A stretch of 64,000 nt of DNA from the NCBI GenBank assembly GCA_013407085.1, contig JACCGJ010005463.1, forward strand, positions 62,001 to 126,000, in the 5' to 3' direction. A program made the translations under genes and the position numbers. Source of the stretch: Atriophallophorus winterbourni. Taxonomy: Eukaryota > Platyhelminthes > Trematoda > Plagiorchiida > Microphallidae. Positions within the stretch are counted from its first letter, which is position 1; the number at the start of each line of letters is the position of its first letter. The notes under the pieces are model-generated. The model searched no databases, had not been told where the DNA came from, and saw only the letters and a list, made by a program, of their open reading frames with translations. Below are positions 11,449-31,814 of the stretch, one piece after another.

Positions 11449-11629
11449 TGTAGTAGACCAGGTTACTACAATAATATCCTCAAGAACGTTTGTGAAAAGG
11501 CACAGGAGATGGAAGGTTTATTGCGGTAGCCATAACGTGTACAGAGCGATCACGATACACGCACGAACGAAACGGAAGTTAATAATGTCAAGGTCAATGT
11601 TTTGATGAGGCAAAACAAGCGGTGTTACA
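11449..11629 (-). repeat. gypsy 3' LTR
   Basis: Starts TGTAGTAGACC and ends GGTGTTACA on the plus strand, so it has the usual TG...CA ends. It is 181 bp, paired with 16335-16515. Confidence 0.9.
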
Positions 11630-11641
11630 CAGCCCCCTCCA
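11630..11641 (-). promoter_or_regulatory. gypsy polypurine tract
   Basis: On the minus strand a GGAGGGGGCTG run lies directly before the 3' LTR, where the plus-strand DNA primer is expected. Confidence 0.65.
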
Positions 11642-12348
11642 AGAAGTCTGGTCAGCGAGGACTTCTGATCGGGAGTTGCCAGTAGCGTGGCGCATGCGGG
11701 TGTCAGGTTACCCCGGGCAGGAACGTAGTCTATCAGCAACCAGTCACATAGAAGTCAGCCAGGGCGCTCGGTCTGCGTGGGTCGATCATCGGTGGTTCGA
11801 GAGTAGGATGTACGGTGAACCGATCAGGACTAAGCCAAGTAGCGTCTCACATGAGAGTGAACGTACTGCCGAGCCGCCTCACATGGAGTGAACAGCTGCT
11901 AGCGGGATTTTCCCGTTTGGCGTGGTCTTAGTATGAACCCAATTTGAGCAGAAGCAGGCGCATTCGTAGGCTTGACAACAAGAACCAGAAGCTTCGAAAA
12001 CACAGTCCCTGCTCAGAATTTCCTGTGTCCCGAAGAAGGATGGTAAACGGCCGCGCCAGGAGAATCGGTTGGCGCGTCAATCTGGGCTGGTAAGGACCTT
12101 GTGTGACGTGACAGACGTGTTGGAACAATTGTGCTCGTGTTGGTGGCTAGGGCTACCGGGTGAGTTGGGGGCAAGCGTAGGTGGACCAGGAAGGGTGCGC
12201 GATTCGGTGGCATCAGCGGTGGGTGGGTGCGTACCTGAGGGAAAAAAGAAAGAGAAAACTCCCTGGTGCATGGGTTTTGGGCCACGACCGAGTGATTAGA
12301 ATGAGGTACCAAATAATGCACGCGTGTATGCCGATAGATATGAAAGTA
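11642..12348 (-). mobile_element. gypsy 3' untranslated region
   Basis: Lies between the pol stop at 12349 and the polypurine tract. Small ORFs exist on both strands, but none shows a known motif. An envelope-like gene is not seen. Confidence 0.5.
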
Positions 12349-13660
12349 TCAACTATCTACAACAAAATCTGCGAATCGAACGGGTTGCCGTTTGGCACGT
12401 TTAGTTCCTGTAGTGGCCGGCTCTGGGTTAGCTGTAGGGACAGGAGGGGTAATGACCAGTGGTGCCGGGGTTGGCGTTGGGTCATTTGGGATAACTTCCT
12501 CGTCCATGAAAGCCGGTTTGACTCTGTCGATTGAGACAGTGTCATGCTTGCCGACACGGTCAATGACGACCGTTTTGGGAGACCGCCGAATTACTCTGAA
12601 CGGTCCAGTATAAGGAGGGTGAAGAGGATGCTTCACCATGTCATTCCGGAGAAAAAACATGTGGACAATCAGCCAACTCCTTTGGGACATGTGATGATTT
12701 GGCCTGAAGCCGCGGGGGTGATGGGCGAAAACGACCCATGTAATGGCGCAAGCGCGCCACGTAATCGCCGTAGGCGAAGGGTGATTGTTTGTGTGGGGCG
12801 ACATACTCGCCAGGTAGAGCGATGGCGCGACCGTATGTCAATTCGGCTACGGTAGCCTGCAAAGGGGTTTTAAAGGTTGACCTCAAACCTAGGAGGACGA
12901 TCGGTAGGACTTCGGTCCAGTCAATACCTCCATGCGCCATCAATGCCGCCTTGAGCTGCCTGTGCAACCTTTCGACCATCCCATTCGCGGCGGGGTGGTA
13001 AGCTGTAGTTCGGTGATGCTGGCAACCCAGAGTAGCTAGCAATTTACTGAAGGCACCATCGAAATGGGAACCTCGGTCCGTAGTGACAATACCCGGACAA
13101 CCGAACTGTGCCACCCAACGCTCGAAAAAGGCATGTGCAACTGTCTCGGAAGAGCAGTTGTGAAGTGGGATGGCCTCAGGCCACCTGGTGAAACGGTCGA
13201 TTATCGTGAGGATATATATGTGGCCACGTGAAGGGGGCAATGGGCCGACTAAGTCTACGTGTATGTGTGAGAAGCGCTCATCCGGTTCGACAAAAGTTCC
13301 TAATGGACTCTTGGTGTGTCGATGGATTTTCGTGAGCTGGCATTCATGACACGCTTTTGCCCAACTTCGAATATCCTTACTAGCTTTTGGCCAAATAAAT
13401 CGAGCCGTTATCATTTTAACACTGGCACGAATGCCAGGGTGGGAGAGATTGTGTAATCCCTCAAAAACGCGCCGCCTGAATGCAGATGGAATCAGTGGTC
13501 GGGGTGTGGTTTGTGAAACGTCGCACAGGATATCGCCCGAGCCGTCAGGCAAGGGTAAAAGTTTAATGTCAAGGGAAGTGGAGTCCCTGAGCTGTGCAGT
13601 TTCAGTGTCAGCAGCTTGCGCTGCGGCGATTTCACCGAGGTCGATAGAGGACGGCAACTC
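12349..13660 (-). pseudogene. gypsy integrase
   Basis: After the RNase H/IN linker, the HHCC zinc-binding region reads LHNLSHPGIRASVK and CHECQLTK. The catalytic core shows HVDLVGPLPPS (first Asp), IVTTDRGSHFDG (second Asp) and ANGMVERLHRQLK (Glu), the D-D-E triad. A frameshift near 12660 moves the C-terminus to another frame: VFLRNDMVKHPLHPPYTGPF with FRVI, a GPY/F module, then a basic end (GTKRAKRQPVRFADFV) just before the stop. No chromodomain is seen. Integrase inserts the element's cDNA into host chromatin. Confidence 0.88.
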
Positions 13661-14820
13661 TACTACATTTATTCGAGAGAGTGCATCCGCGACCGGGTTT
13701 TGGGCACCTGCGATATGCTGTATGTCAATCGTGAATTGACTGACAAAATCCAGGTGCCGCGTCTCTCTGGGAGAATATCGCTCTGATGATTTGCTGAGCG
13801 AATGGATGAGGGGCTTATGATCAGTAAACACTGCGAACTGTCTGCCCTCCAGGAAATGGCGAAAATGTTTGATTCCGAGGTAGATCGCCAAAAGTTCTCT
13901 ACCAAACGTGCTATATCGGGTCTCTGCGGGCTGGAGCCGCTTAGAGAAGAACGATATAGGGAATCATGACCCATCAACGTATTGTTGAAGTACCGCCCCC
14001 ACTGCTTCGGCAGATGCGTCCGTAAATAAGGACAGCGGGGCGTCGGGCCTATAGTGGCTAAGTGATTTGATGTTTGTTATGTGGGATTTTAACAAAGTGA
14101 AAGCCGATTTGGCTTCTTCCGTTAGTAGTAATGTCTTCGCACTACCACGGAGCAAATCACTTAAAGGCTGGGAGATTCGTGCGCACTGTGGGATGAATCT
14201 GCGGTAAAAGTTTACCAGTCCCAGAAAACGCCGGAGCTCCTTAAATGTTGTTGGCTCTGGGAAGTTAAGGATGGCGTCCGTGTTTTCATCCAGTGGCCGA
14301 ATACCCGAAGCTGAAAGTTGATGACCCAGGAAGTCGATCTGAGTCTGGCCGAAACTGCACTTGGACGCATTGATCGTTATCCCATGACTGGACAAACGAT
14401 CAAAAAGTGCAAACCTGGTCCATGAATCGCTGGAAGGTTTGAGCGGCATTACATAAACCAAACGGCATACGGACAAATTCGTAAAGTCCGAACGGTGTGG
14501 TAACTGCCGTCTTTGGAATGTCCGCTTCCGCGACCGGTATTTGGTTATACGCTCGAACTAGGTCTACCTTGCTAAAAATGGTACACCCATGGATATTGGC
14601 AGTCAGGTCTTGAATGTGCGGGATCGGGTACCGATCGGGTACCGTCGCTTTATTTAACCTGCGGTAATCACCGCAGGGGCGCCAATCGTTTGGGTTTTTC
14701 TTGGGTGCCGTGTGCAGAGATGACCAAGGGCTACTGGAAGGTCGTATGATGCCCAATTGCAGCATGTGCTGGAATTCTTTGCGCGCTATCTGCAACTTTT
14801 CAGGCGTTAAACGCCTCGGT
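13661..14820 (-). pseudogene. gypsy reverse transcriptase and RNase H, catalytic YxDD segment deleted
   Basis: RT blocks visible are [52 protein letters not shown] (first catalytic Asp) and [20 protein letters not shown]. After QRFMDQV (near 14415) the sequence jumps to [17 protein letters not shown]. The usual stretch with YLDD is missing, with a change of frame. Then come FLGHQLSASGI, FLGLVNFYRRFIP, and RNase H pieces LFTDASAEAVGAVLQQY and FAVFTDHKPLI, with an in-frame TGA at 13964-13966 between them. The deletion removes two catalytic aspartates. Confidence 0.88.
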
Positions 14821-15454
14821 CTTCCGTAAACCGGGGCCCAATAGTGGTAATATGGTGTTCCACTGGGGTGGAGACTACAGGTAGTACAGTCGGTGATGCG
14901 CGGAATAAGTTAGGATAGTTAGCAAGCAGCGGTGCAGCGATGTCGCCGTAGCTAAATAACGGAGATATCCTTGCGTCTCTGCTCGGGGTACCAAGAACTT
15001 TAAGACGGGTAGTTCCATCTATCAGTTGCGAGCGTCGAGAATCTACAAGGAGATCGAATGCGTGCAAGAAGTCAACGCCTAGTATGGCAAAAGGGACCGC
15101 GGCGATCGTGAAAATCCAGCGGAATTCACGACGCAAACCTAAATCGAGAGTCAAAGAGCGTTGACCGTAGGTTGTTATTATGGATCCGTTTGCTGCCCTT
15201 AAGTGCTGGCTTAATGGGCTAGACGTTGTGTGCGCATCCACCGGGAGCACACTTACCTCTGCACCGGTGTCTACCAGAAAATGTATGCCGGTAGGCTTAT
15301 CAGGTATATAGAATAGACGACAAGAACGTTTAGGGCCGACGGCGGTAGTCGTCGTTACTTGTCGGCCCGGAAGTTTCCCGCTCGCGAGGTGTGATATGCG
15401 CAAGGCTTTATGCAACTTCGCGCTTTCTCGCCATACTTCCTGTGAACCCAGCAT
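14807..15454 (-). CDS. gypsy aspartic protease
   Basis: An open minus-strand frame that overlaps the gag end by about 100 bp in a different frame, the usual gag-pol arrangement of this class. It contains [14 protein letters not shown], the catalytic DTGA motif, and later [17 protein letters not shown]. It releases the mature proteins from the Gag-Pol precursor. The stop at 14807 comes from a frameshift, since [15 protein letters not shown] of the RT is read in the next frame. Confidence 0.85.
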   Translation of the reverse strand: MLGSQEVWRESAKLHKALRISHLASGKLPGRQVTTTTAVGPKRSCRLFYIPDKPTGIHFLVDTGAEVSVLPVDAHTTSSPLSQHLRAANGSIITTYGQRSLTLDLGLRREFRWIFTIAAVPFAILGVDFLHAFDLLVDSRRSQLIDGTTRLKVLGTPSRDARISPLFSYGDIAAPLLANYPNLFRASPTVLPVVSTPVEHHITTIGPRFTEDRGV

Positions 15455-16158
15455 ATTGGTGATTTATTACGGCTTTTCGAGCGCCGGTGGGTTGGGGTGC
15501 GTGACTGTGGCCTGCGGCTGAGTGTGAGGTTCCGAACATCCCTGCGCAATTCTGCAACCTCAGCCATAAGGTCTGTATCTTTGTTATCATTGGTTCTACT
15601 TGGTGTGTGTGTTTGTCCTGCTGCTACGGCGGTGATATGGGCATCCGGATGAGAGTGTATGCACTCGGCGATGCCATCCGCCATCTCTGCCAGCTCAGAT
15701 ATCGGAGTACTTTTTGCTGAAACTCAGATAGCCTGCACGTACTTCGGTAGGCGCTGGACCCAAAGTTCCCGAATTAACGACTCGTCCATACGGGCTGACC
15801 CCAGAAGTCGTCGCATCTCCATCAATATGGTAGATGGTTTTCTTCCGACAACCTCCAGATCGCCAAAAAGCTGTTGCAGCCTAACGCGTTCGGACGGGAC
15901 CGTGCGGGAAATCACGGCTTGTTCGAGGCTATGGTAGCGGTCGCCTTCGGGGGCAGTGAGGACTGCGTCGCGAACCTGCAATAATATGTCGGTGGGCAGT
16001 TTTTGTGTCAAAAGGGAGAACATCGCTGCGTCATCTACGATGTTCTTGGCGCTAAGTTCCGTTTCAAAAAAGTAGAACCAATACTCGGGGTCCTGTGGAA
16101 TGAAACTGGGAACTGTGATGGCCGTAGAGGCCAATAATATGCGCTTAGATTCACTCAT
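15355..16158 (-). pseudogene. gypsy Gag, CsRn1-type C-H-C-C box, one in-frame stop
   Basis: Start chosen at ATG 16158 (MSESKRILLAST). The capsid part has PQDPEYWFYFFETELSAKNI, LPTDILLQVRDAV and HSLEQAVISRT, matching the WF...YxxLKxxII pattern of CsRn1/Kabuki Gag. An in-frame TGA at 15724-15726 follows WVQRLPKYVQAI, and the same frame resumes with VSAKSTPISELAEMADGIAE. Near the end is [18 protein letters not shown], a C-x2-H-x9-C-x3-C box rather than the common CCHC knuckle. The homologue at 63238-63705 has the same capsid motifs. Confidence 0.85.
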
Positions 16159-16320
16159 GATGAACCGTGAAAGTGACAAAATAAACTGATTGAAATAGCA
16201 GGCGCGAAATAAAAAACGAAACACACAGAAATACGTAACCAAAAAAATAAATGCCGAAAAAAATAATAGTCGGAAAAACGCTTGACTTACCGGAAAGATA
16301 CACGAAGGATGAGTGTACGG
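16159..16320 (-). mobile_element. gypsy 5' leader
   Basis: A/T-rich leader between the primer-binding site and the gag ATG on the minus strand. No ORF is needed to explain it. Confidence 0.5.
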
Positions 16321-16334
16321 AGGGCTCACCAATT
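16321..16334 (-). promoter_or_regulatory. gypsy primer-binding site (candidate)
   Basis: Directly inside the 5' LTR the minus strand reads TTGGTGAGCCCT, starting with the TGG that pairs with a tRNA CCA end. CsRn1 elements use tRNA-Trp. The match here is too short to name the tRNA. Confidence 0.55.
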
Positions 16335-16515
16335 TGTAGTAGACCAGGTTACTACAATAATATCCCCAAGAACGTTGGAGAAAAGGCACAGAAGATGGAA
16401 GGTTTATTGCGGTAGCCTAAACGTTTACAGAGCGATCACGATACACGCACGAACGAAACGGAAGTTAATAATGTCAAGGTCAATGTTTTGATGAGGCAAA
16501 ACAAGCGGTGTTTCA
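16335..16515 (-). repeat. gypsy 5' LTR
   Basis: 181 bp, TGTAGTAGACC...GGTGTTTCA on the plus strand. Nearly identical to 11449-11629. Confidence 0.9.
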
Positions 16516-17720
16516 TGTGTCGCCCAGATCACGTTCAGCACACCAGTGGAATGTAACAGGTCCCTTCACACCAAAAGCACGGAGCTCGTGTAGTAGACGC
16601 TCGAACGGAACACAGTGGCCATGTGTGGCCCAGATCACGTTCAGCACACCAGTACTCGCAAGCAGTGATGAGATTGGATGCACATGATGGTGTCTTCGTA
16701 AAACCATGCTGAACAAATGTTAACTGACTGGTCGTAGGGAGAATATCTTTTAGCTGTATTTTCAGCAGCTGTTCCAAAGGTTCCCCAACTACCGAGGTGA
16801 GAGTAACCGGTCAGTATTTATCCGGATAACTGGTTTCACCGTCGTTATGCATTGGTTTGACAATGCCATGCTTCCAGTAATGTGTAACTTACCACACTTC
16901 ATGGATTAACGAAAGATTAGAGCAAGTGGTTTGATTATAATACCTACCGATGCCTTCCAAAGCATCGTGTGTATCCCATGCGGACCGGGTGCTGAGTGTA
17001 CATCAAGTCGTTCAAGTAAATACTGCGCCATTTCTGGTGAGATCAGAATGTCCGGCATTTTGGCGTTTCTCTCATTATGCAGTGGAATGTAACAGGTCCC
17101 TTCACACCAAAAGCACGGAGCTCGTGTAGTAGACGCTCGAACGGAACACAGTGGCCATGTGTGGCCCAGATCACGTTCAGCACACCAGTACTCGCAAGCA
17201 GTGATGAGATTGGATGCACATGATGGTGTCTCCGTAAAACCATGCTGAACAAATGTTAACTGACTGGTCGTAGGGAGAATATCTTTTAGCTGTATTTTCA
17301 GCAGCTGTTCCAAAGGTTCCCCAACTACCGAGGTGAGAGTAACCGGTCAGTATTTATCCGGATAACTGGTTTCACCGTCGTTATGCATTGGTTTGACAAT
17401 GCCATGCTTCCAGTCATGTGCAACTTACCACACTTCATGGATTAACGAAAGATTAGAGCGTGGTTTGATTATAATACCTACCAATGCCTTCCAAAGCATC
17501 GTGTGTATCTCATGCGGACCGGGTGCTGAGTGTACATCAAGTCGTTCAAGTAAATACTGCGCCATTTCTGGTGAGATCAGTATGTCCGGCATTTTGGCGT
17601 TTCTCTCATTATGCAGTGGAATTGAAAATGTATCTTCCTTGTTAACCGAATTATACTGAGCCGCGAGAAATACGGTTTTACGTTCGTCCTCATACTCAGC
17701 CAAGCCACGCATAGATCTCA
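16516..17720 (-). pseudogene. CR1-like RT fragment with internal tandem duplication
   Basis: The minus frames read PHEIHTMLWKALVGIIIKP, MEQLLKIQLKDILPTTSQLT, QHGFTKTPSCASNLITACEY and, in another frame, VPFERLLHELRAFGVKG. The last follows ATHGH where YLDFSKAF is expected, so the first catalytic Asp is gone. The order is that of the fingers and palm of a CR1-like RT. The stretch 16545-17080 is repeated at 17081-17613. Upstream parts of the same element are at 17945-18500. Confidence 0.7.
16545..17613. repeat. Tandem duplication, two units of about 535 bp
   Basis: Unit 1 is 16545-17080 and unit 2 is 17081-17613; each starts AGTGGAAT. They differ by a few substitutions and a 2-bp indel in the AGAGCAAGTGG/AGAGCGTGG region. 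A third, partial copy (TGTGTCGCCCAGATCACG, 16516-16544, continued at 11383-11448) is split by the gypsy element. Confidence 0.9.
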
Positions 17721-17944
17721 ATCAGCATACCCATCGCAAAGCTTTGATTTTGTTTTTTTATTTAAAATGTTTGTAAACAAGCATTTCGGCACTGACTTGG
17801 CTTCATCCGTCAAACGATTTTCGTAATTTTCCCAGTTTCACTTCAGGTAGGTGCACTTGTTACGGATAACTTTGTAGGCATCTGTGCATCATCTGTAGGA
17901 AAACTTCCGCCTTTCTTTTCCTCATGTATTTACGGGTAATGCTA

Positions 17945-18560
17945 TCAAACGACGGTGGCAAATTGGCAGGTGCTCTTTCTTTCTGCAATGGGGTGTAACT
18001 TCCAAGCGACGTGATTATACCCAAAAAAGTCCAAACAACAGGCATCAGCATTCGTTAACGGTGGAAGTGACCAATCACTGGAGTCTGCAGACGTGATTAG
18101 ACTCGGTTGAATATTTCTATTCCAAACGAACAATAATAAGAAGTGATGGATGTAACCAGTTGAGCCGTAAATGACCCCAAGTGCGACAGCCCCAGATGCT
18201 TTTGGCATTTCCAGCATTATGTTGAAACCTTCCCATTGCTTCCACGATCTTTAACGTGTACAGCAATACAACCAGCAGACCTAGAAGCTACTCTGTCACT
18301 TCTGAAAAGCGTATAGTGTGGTAGCACGCACTCCGTATCAGATATATCAAATTTTAACCAAGATTCCGTCACCGCAATTAGATCCGACTTGCGCCGAAGG
18401 ACAAGTTTGTTTCTTAAACCTCGCATTGAAAAACAATATTTTGAATCTATTTACAGAAGGATTAACTGGGGCAAGATTGACATCGGTTTCCATCGAATGT
18501 ACGGCTTCCTCCCCACTACCCGAAAATCCACTGTGCGGAGATTTACCTCGCCAGCTTACA
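17945..18560 (-). pseudogene. CR1-like endonuclease and ORF1 end, decayed
   Basis: The minus frame 18426-18217 reads RGLRNKLVLRRKSDLIAVTE with SWLKF and FRSDRVASRSAGCIAVHV, the first third of an APE endonuclease. A frame at about 18190 gives ALGVIYGSTGY. Further 5', to about 18560, are weak pieces (MKTATQELRARM, RTVDFRVVGRKP) that resemble the end of a CR1-like ORF1. The DFN and SDH blocks are not preserved. Confidence 0.6.
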
Positions 18561-19289
18561 TGCGTGCTCGCAATTCTTGGGTGGCAGTTTTCATTTTAAT
18601 TCTATCAGGAGACAGGTCACCTATTATCTTGAAGGGCTCTCCCTTAAGATGAACGCGTTCTCGTACCATTTGAACTTGCTCTTCAGAACTCGCGATTACA
18701 TATCAAATCACAACAACCACAACATAGCAAATCCAACGACCACAACACTGATCCTCAAACATGTCTGTCCTGTTTGTCACTTTGATCTGTTTTATCAATC
18801 GATTTTGTGCCAATCGGTACATTTCAAGCCCTCACCACTGATGGCTTGTTTGACTGACATTGACGAATTGTATATCGTTCGATTTTCGCTGACTTTGTCT
18901 ATCTTCTCATACATTCGAATATAGTGTTCGCTCGAAGTGCAGTCCTTCCGAAACTTGAAATATACCCAGCAGTTTAGTAAAAAGCGTATCGTAACGACTT
19001 GACTACACACGTCTAGCAGTGTCCTCACATTCCAGCATCCTGCATAAAAATCCCTACGTAGATTTATGGCCCAATCTTGCTTAAATTTAACCATAACTGT
19101 AGCAGAGCCAAGGGCGCGTCGCGTCCGGAAAACACCGCAGCAGAATGAGATTTGGTTTGAAACATTTTCATGAGGTTTTTGTGCGTTTGTCCGAGTAAAC
19201 ATCTCTAGCATTTGCACATCCAAGTGCAACCTGCCAAGCAACATGGAGATTGACAGATAAAAAGCATTGTGCGCCAGTTATTTGCATGC
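18561..19289. other. No recognisable gene
   Basis: Only short ORFs without motifs, such as 18795-19244 on the minus strand. This may be decayed transposon sequence or the distal promoter region of the gene at 19978. Confidence 0.3.
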
Positions 19290-19540
19290 GGGACTTCGCT
19301 CCGCATTTTCTACTGGGTTTTTTCCCGAAGCATTTCCCGCAAGACAGTGGGGGTTTGGAGTCAGCGTTTTCTTTCTCCTAGACGGGCTGACACAAGCTGA
19401 CGAGCTCCATCTATCTAGAGCAAACTGGTTTTAAGGCGCCAGTCATTCGCCTTCGCACGTTCTCCTGCCAGTTGAAGCTGTTCCGACGGGCTCGTGGAAG
19501 CCACTCGTGTAGTCCAGGAGCTGTTCTCGAGGCTATTTGA
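19290..19540 (-). repeat. Dispersed repeat 'R3', inverted copy
   Basis: Contains CCCGAAGCATTTCCCG, GACGAGCTCCATCT and GCAAACTGGTTTTAAGGCGCC. These are the reverse complement of sequence in 24975-25140, where GGCGACTGAAAACCAGTTTG and AGATGGAGCTCGTC are found. It lies 0.4-0.7 kb upstream of the PAXBP1 start. Confidence 0.7.
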
Positions 19541-19954
19541 TTCGCACGCAGAATGGAAGCATTTCATAGATAGGGGCTAGTTCTTACTACCGCCCAAGGC
19601 TGTGATAACGTTGGAACATCATCCACCACAAAACAAAGGAAAATTCCTAACAGTATTTCGGCCCATGTTCAGTTTGTTCGCGCGTACTCCGCCTGTCTTC
19701 ATGCTTCTGATCTTTTACACAGAGCAATTTTCAGTCACTAGTCAAATCTGTTATAGGCAAATTCAAAACGTTACACTTTATCGTGTGTTATCCAATGCAT
19801 TCACGTGATCAAAAGTTGAGTAATTCCGATCGCTGCTCCATCCTCTGAAGAGGCTTGCTGTTGAACTCAACTAGCTAGACTCCACTCAATTACCAACCCC
19901 AATTCTCTGCTGTCTCCTCTCTCAGTTTCATTTGACTTCAATTATTTTTCGTAT

Positions 19955-19977
19955 TTTCTCTTACAGTTTTTTTTTAA
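19955..19977 (+). promoter_or_regulatory. Splice acceptor 11 bp before the PAXBP1 start codon
   Basis: TTTTCTCTTACAG ends at 19966 with a strong pyrimidine tract, then a T-run and the ATG at 19978. Either a 5' UTR intron ends here or the transcript receives a trans-spliced leader, as many flatworm mRNAs do. Confidence 0.5.
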
Positions 19978-29827
<9,850 letters not shown>

Positions 29828-30066
29828 GTAATCAATCCTCTTCCGGGTTTTTTTACATTTGTTGCTTACTTGCCTATTTACTTTTGTGCGTCTGGCTCCA
29901 AGGATCACGCTGGTCAATCGGAGGTGAGATGGTTGCCTATCTTAATCCAGTCGGGTTGTTCACTTTTGTACGCTGTATGCTTGTGTATTCAAGCTGATCG
30001 AATCCTCCGCTACGCTACCTTTGATCTTCAACGCCGATCGACTGAATTCTCTTTGTCACTGACTTT

Positions 30067-30340
30067 TCCAAAGGTTGTCATAGGAGCTCGTTAGCCTGGG
30101 AGGGCATTTCATCTAAGGGAAGGAAAAACCTCTGGAACAAAGTCTGGTAGACGTTTAGTTGGTGCACACCACCTCTTTCCGTCAACTCCCTGCTGCCTTG
30201 CAGGTTACACTTGGTTGTGCAAAGGCTAGAGAAGCTGACTCGAACAAACGCCGAGTGGTGCTGGGGACGCCACTTTGTACCCAAATCCACAAGAACCTTC
30301 ATTGAAGCCGACTCATCGCCCAGGAGGAGATAGTCGCACG
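30067..30340 (+). repeat. Dispersed repeat 'R3', internally deleted copy
   Basis: TTCCAAAGGTTGTCATAGG, then CATTTCATCTAAGGGAAGG, and from GTTTAGTTGGTGCACACC to GGAGGAGATAGTCGCAC. Matches 24820-25345 with the central part missing. Confidence 0.75.
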
Positions 30341-30383
30341 AAAGTAAAAAGTTGATATTGCAGTGTGTACTTTGTGATTTCAG

Positions 30384-30985
30384 TTTGTCTGCACTGATGA
30401 TACCCTGACACATTGCACAGCCTCATTGAAAGCACACCGTTACTTGTCTGCCATACGGGAAAAGGATGGAAAACGCGGTTTATAGGAGCATTTGATCTGC
30501 GCAAACAACAACGGAAACGTATCGCATCAATACGACAACGTCCATGCTCTTTTCACTATCATGGTTTGTCACAATCTCACTGTGGTAGACTCTTAAAATT
30601 CGACGATTTGTATTTTATAAACCTTACAATAGTTTCATAACAGCATTTCGCTGCTATCTCATCGAGGGAGTGTTAATTGATTATCCCGGTTCTCGCCAGT
30701 GAGTTGTAGTAGATCTACTCAGCGAATACTCCAAGGATGAAGATCGCATGGTCCCAAGATGTTCGTGTTCATCCAGTTCTCGCTGTGTTGTGTGATTTAC
30801 CTGAATACTGTAGCCGATACATGGAGATGTCGCTTACCTCGTCAAACAAACACACGAGGTTAACCAAACGCATCGTTGAGATGCCTAATGTAACACCATC
30901 ACTGAACGGTGAAGGTGCGAAATCTTCCGGCGGGAACACTTTGAATGTTGGTATTGATTCATCTATTGGGAGCATTGCGTACTAA
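30384..30985 (+). CDS. Two candidate terminal exons, unrecognised protein
   Basis: The exon 30384-30477 follows TTTGTGATTTCAG and reads FVCTDDTLTHCTASLKAHRY with LSAIREKDGKR. It ends in a weak donor (GTTTAT). A second exon at 30723-30985 follows GATCTACTCAG and keeps the frame: ANTPRMKIAWSQDVRVHP, VLAVLCDLPEYCSRYMEM, then a Ser/Asn-rich end and TAA. A poly(A) signal AATAAA lies at 31084-31089. I do not recognise the protein. It could be the end of another gene; a direct join from PAXBP1 exon 7 is out of phase. Confidence 0.35.
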
Positions 30986-31083
30986 GAAAGGAACGCACCA
31001 GAATCTGCATCATTGTTGGTCATCCATGGCATCTTCCAATGCTCTGCTCTCTCTGCTTTGTTGACATGCTAACTGTCTGTTGA

Positions 31084-31089
31084 ATAAAT
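31084..31089 (+). terminator. Poly(A) signal AATAAA
   Basis: AATAAA about 100 bp after the stop at 30985, fitting a 3' end for the candidate exons at 30384-30985. Confidence 0.4.
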
Positions 31090-31194
31090 GATAAATTGAT
31101 GATTATATTTGGAATACGTGTACACCACGCACTAGCGAAACGATTCACAAACTCTGCTGAGCTGCATTCCGGAACACGAAGTCGAACTGCCATC

Positions 31195-31324
31195 GACTCT
31201 TCTTATTGGTGTTCTTCACCTGGACAAGCTGACCGTGTCTCAGCCCACGTACACTCTCTGATCATGTGACACTGCCTGGAACCAGAGATTCAAGTTCATA
31301 TGTAGATAGATAGGTAGATAGATT

Positions 31325-31398
<74 letters not shown>

Positions 31399-31500
31399 CA
31401 GATAGATAGATAGATAGATTGATTGATTGATAGATGGATGGGTGGATGGATAGATAGGTAGATTGATTGATAGAAAGATAGATATATAGATTGTTTGCTA
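31195..31500 (+). repeat. SINE-like tail grown into a (GATA)n microsatellite
   Basis: 31195-31300 is a diverged SINE 3' end (CTCAGCCCACGTACACTC). It passes directly into about 200 bp of GATA repeats with GATT, GATG and GGTA variants. Confidence 0.8.
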
Positions 31501-31711
31501 GATAGACCCAGTTGTTTCCCCTATCAATCTCTCGATACTTAATTTATCTTCGAACATTGTATCATTGCAACATACTTATCTTATCTTGTCTATCCAATAG
31601 GATCCTCACAACAGACTGTGAATGCACAAGAAGATAGAGGAAAATATGCGTAGCTCAGGATGTGGATGGTGCTCACCTTGTGTTCGCCGAGCTTGCGTAG
31701 TTGTTCTTGGA

Positions 31712-31770
31712 CGTTTCGTCATCAGGCTAGATGACATCATCAGCAAAACTTCTTTCGAAGCGTCTTGTAG
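31712..31770 (-). ncRNA. Hammerhead-like motif, copy A
   Basis: The minus strand has the same layout as 34925-34985: CTA at 31770-31768, CTGATGA at 31743-31737, a 6-bp stem and GAAA at 31717-31714. Confidence 0.4.
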
Positions 31771-31814
31771 TTGGAATTCGTTGGTTATTATACCGCTTGT
31801 CTGTCCGTTCACGG

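Larger units (their letters stand above)
11449..16515 (-). mobile_element. CsRn1-like Ty3/gypsy LTR retrotransposon, complete but defective
   Basis: Two direct 181-bp repeats (11449-11629 and 16335-16515) bracket gag, protease, RT, RNase H and integrase on the minus strand. A TGTG duplication lies at 11445-11448 and 16516-16519. The uninterrupted target is visible in the tandem copies at about 16618 and 17154. LTRs differ at about 8 of 181 positions by eye, so the insertion is not recent. Lesions include an in-frame TGA in gag, a frameshift before RT, loss of the RT YxDD segment, an in-frame TGA in RNase H, and a frameshift near the integrase end. The gag C-H-C-C box points to the CsRn1 lineage of trematodes. 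Confidence 0.92.

Noticed and set aside
12013..12321. Overlapping ORFs on both strands at the gypsy 3' end as an env gene
   Set aside because: No signal peptide, transmembrane pattern or conserved motif; most likely 3' UTR.
29884..29910. A 21-bp micro-exon after exon 7 (GATCACGCTGGTCAATCGGAG between AG and GTGAGA)
   Set aside because: Phase is kept, but no family similarity supports it and no following exon was found.
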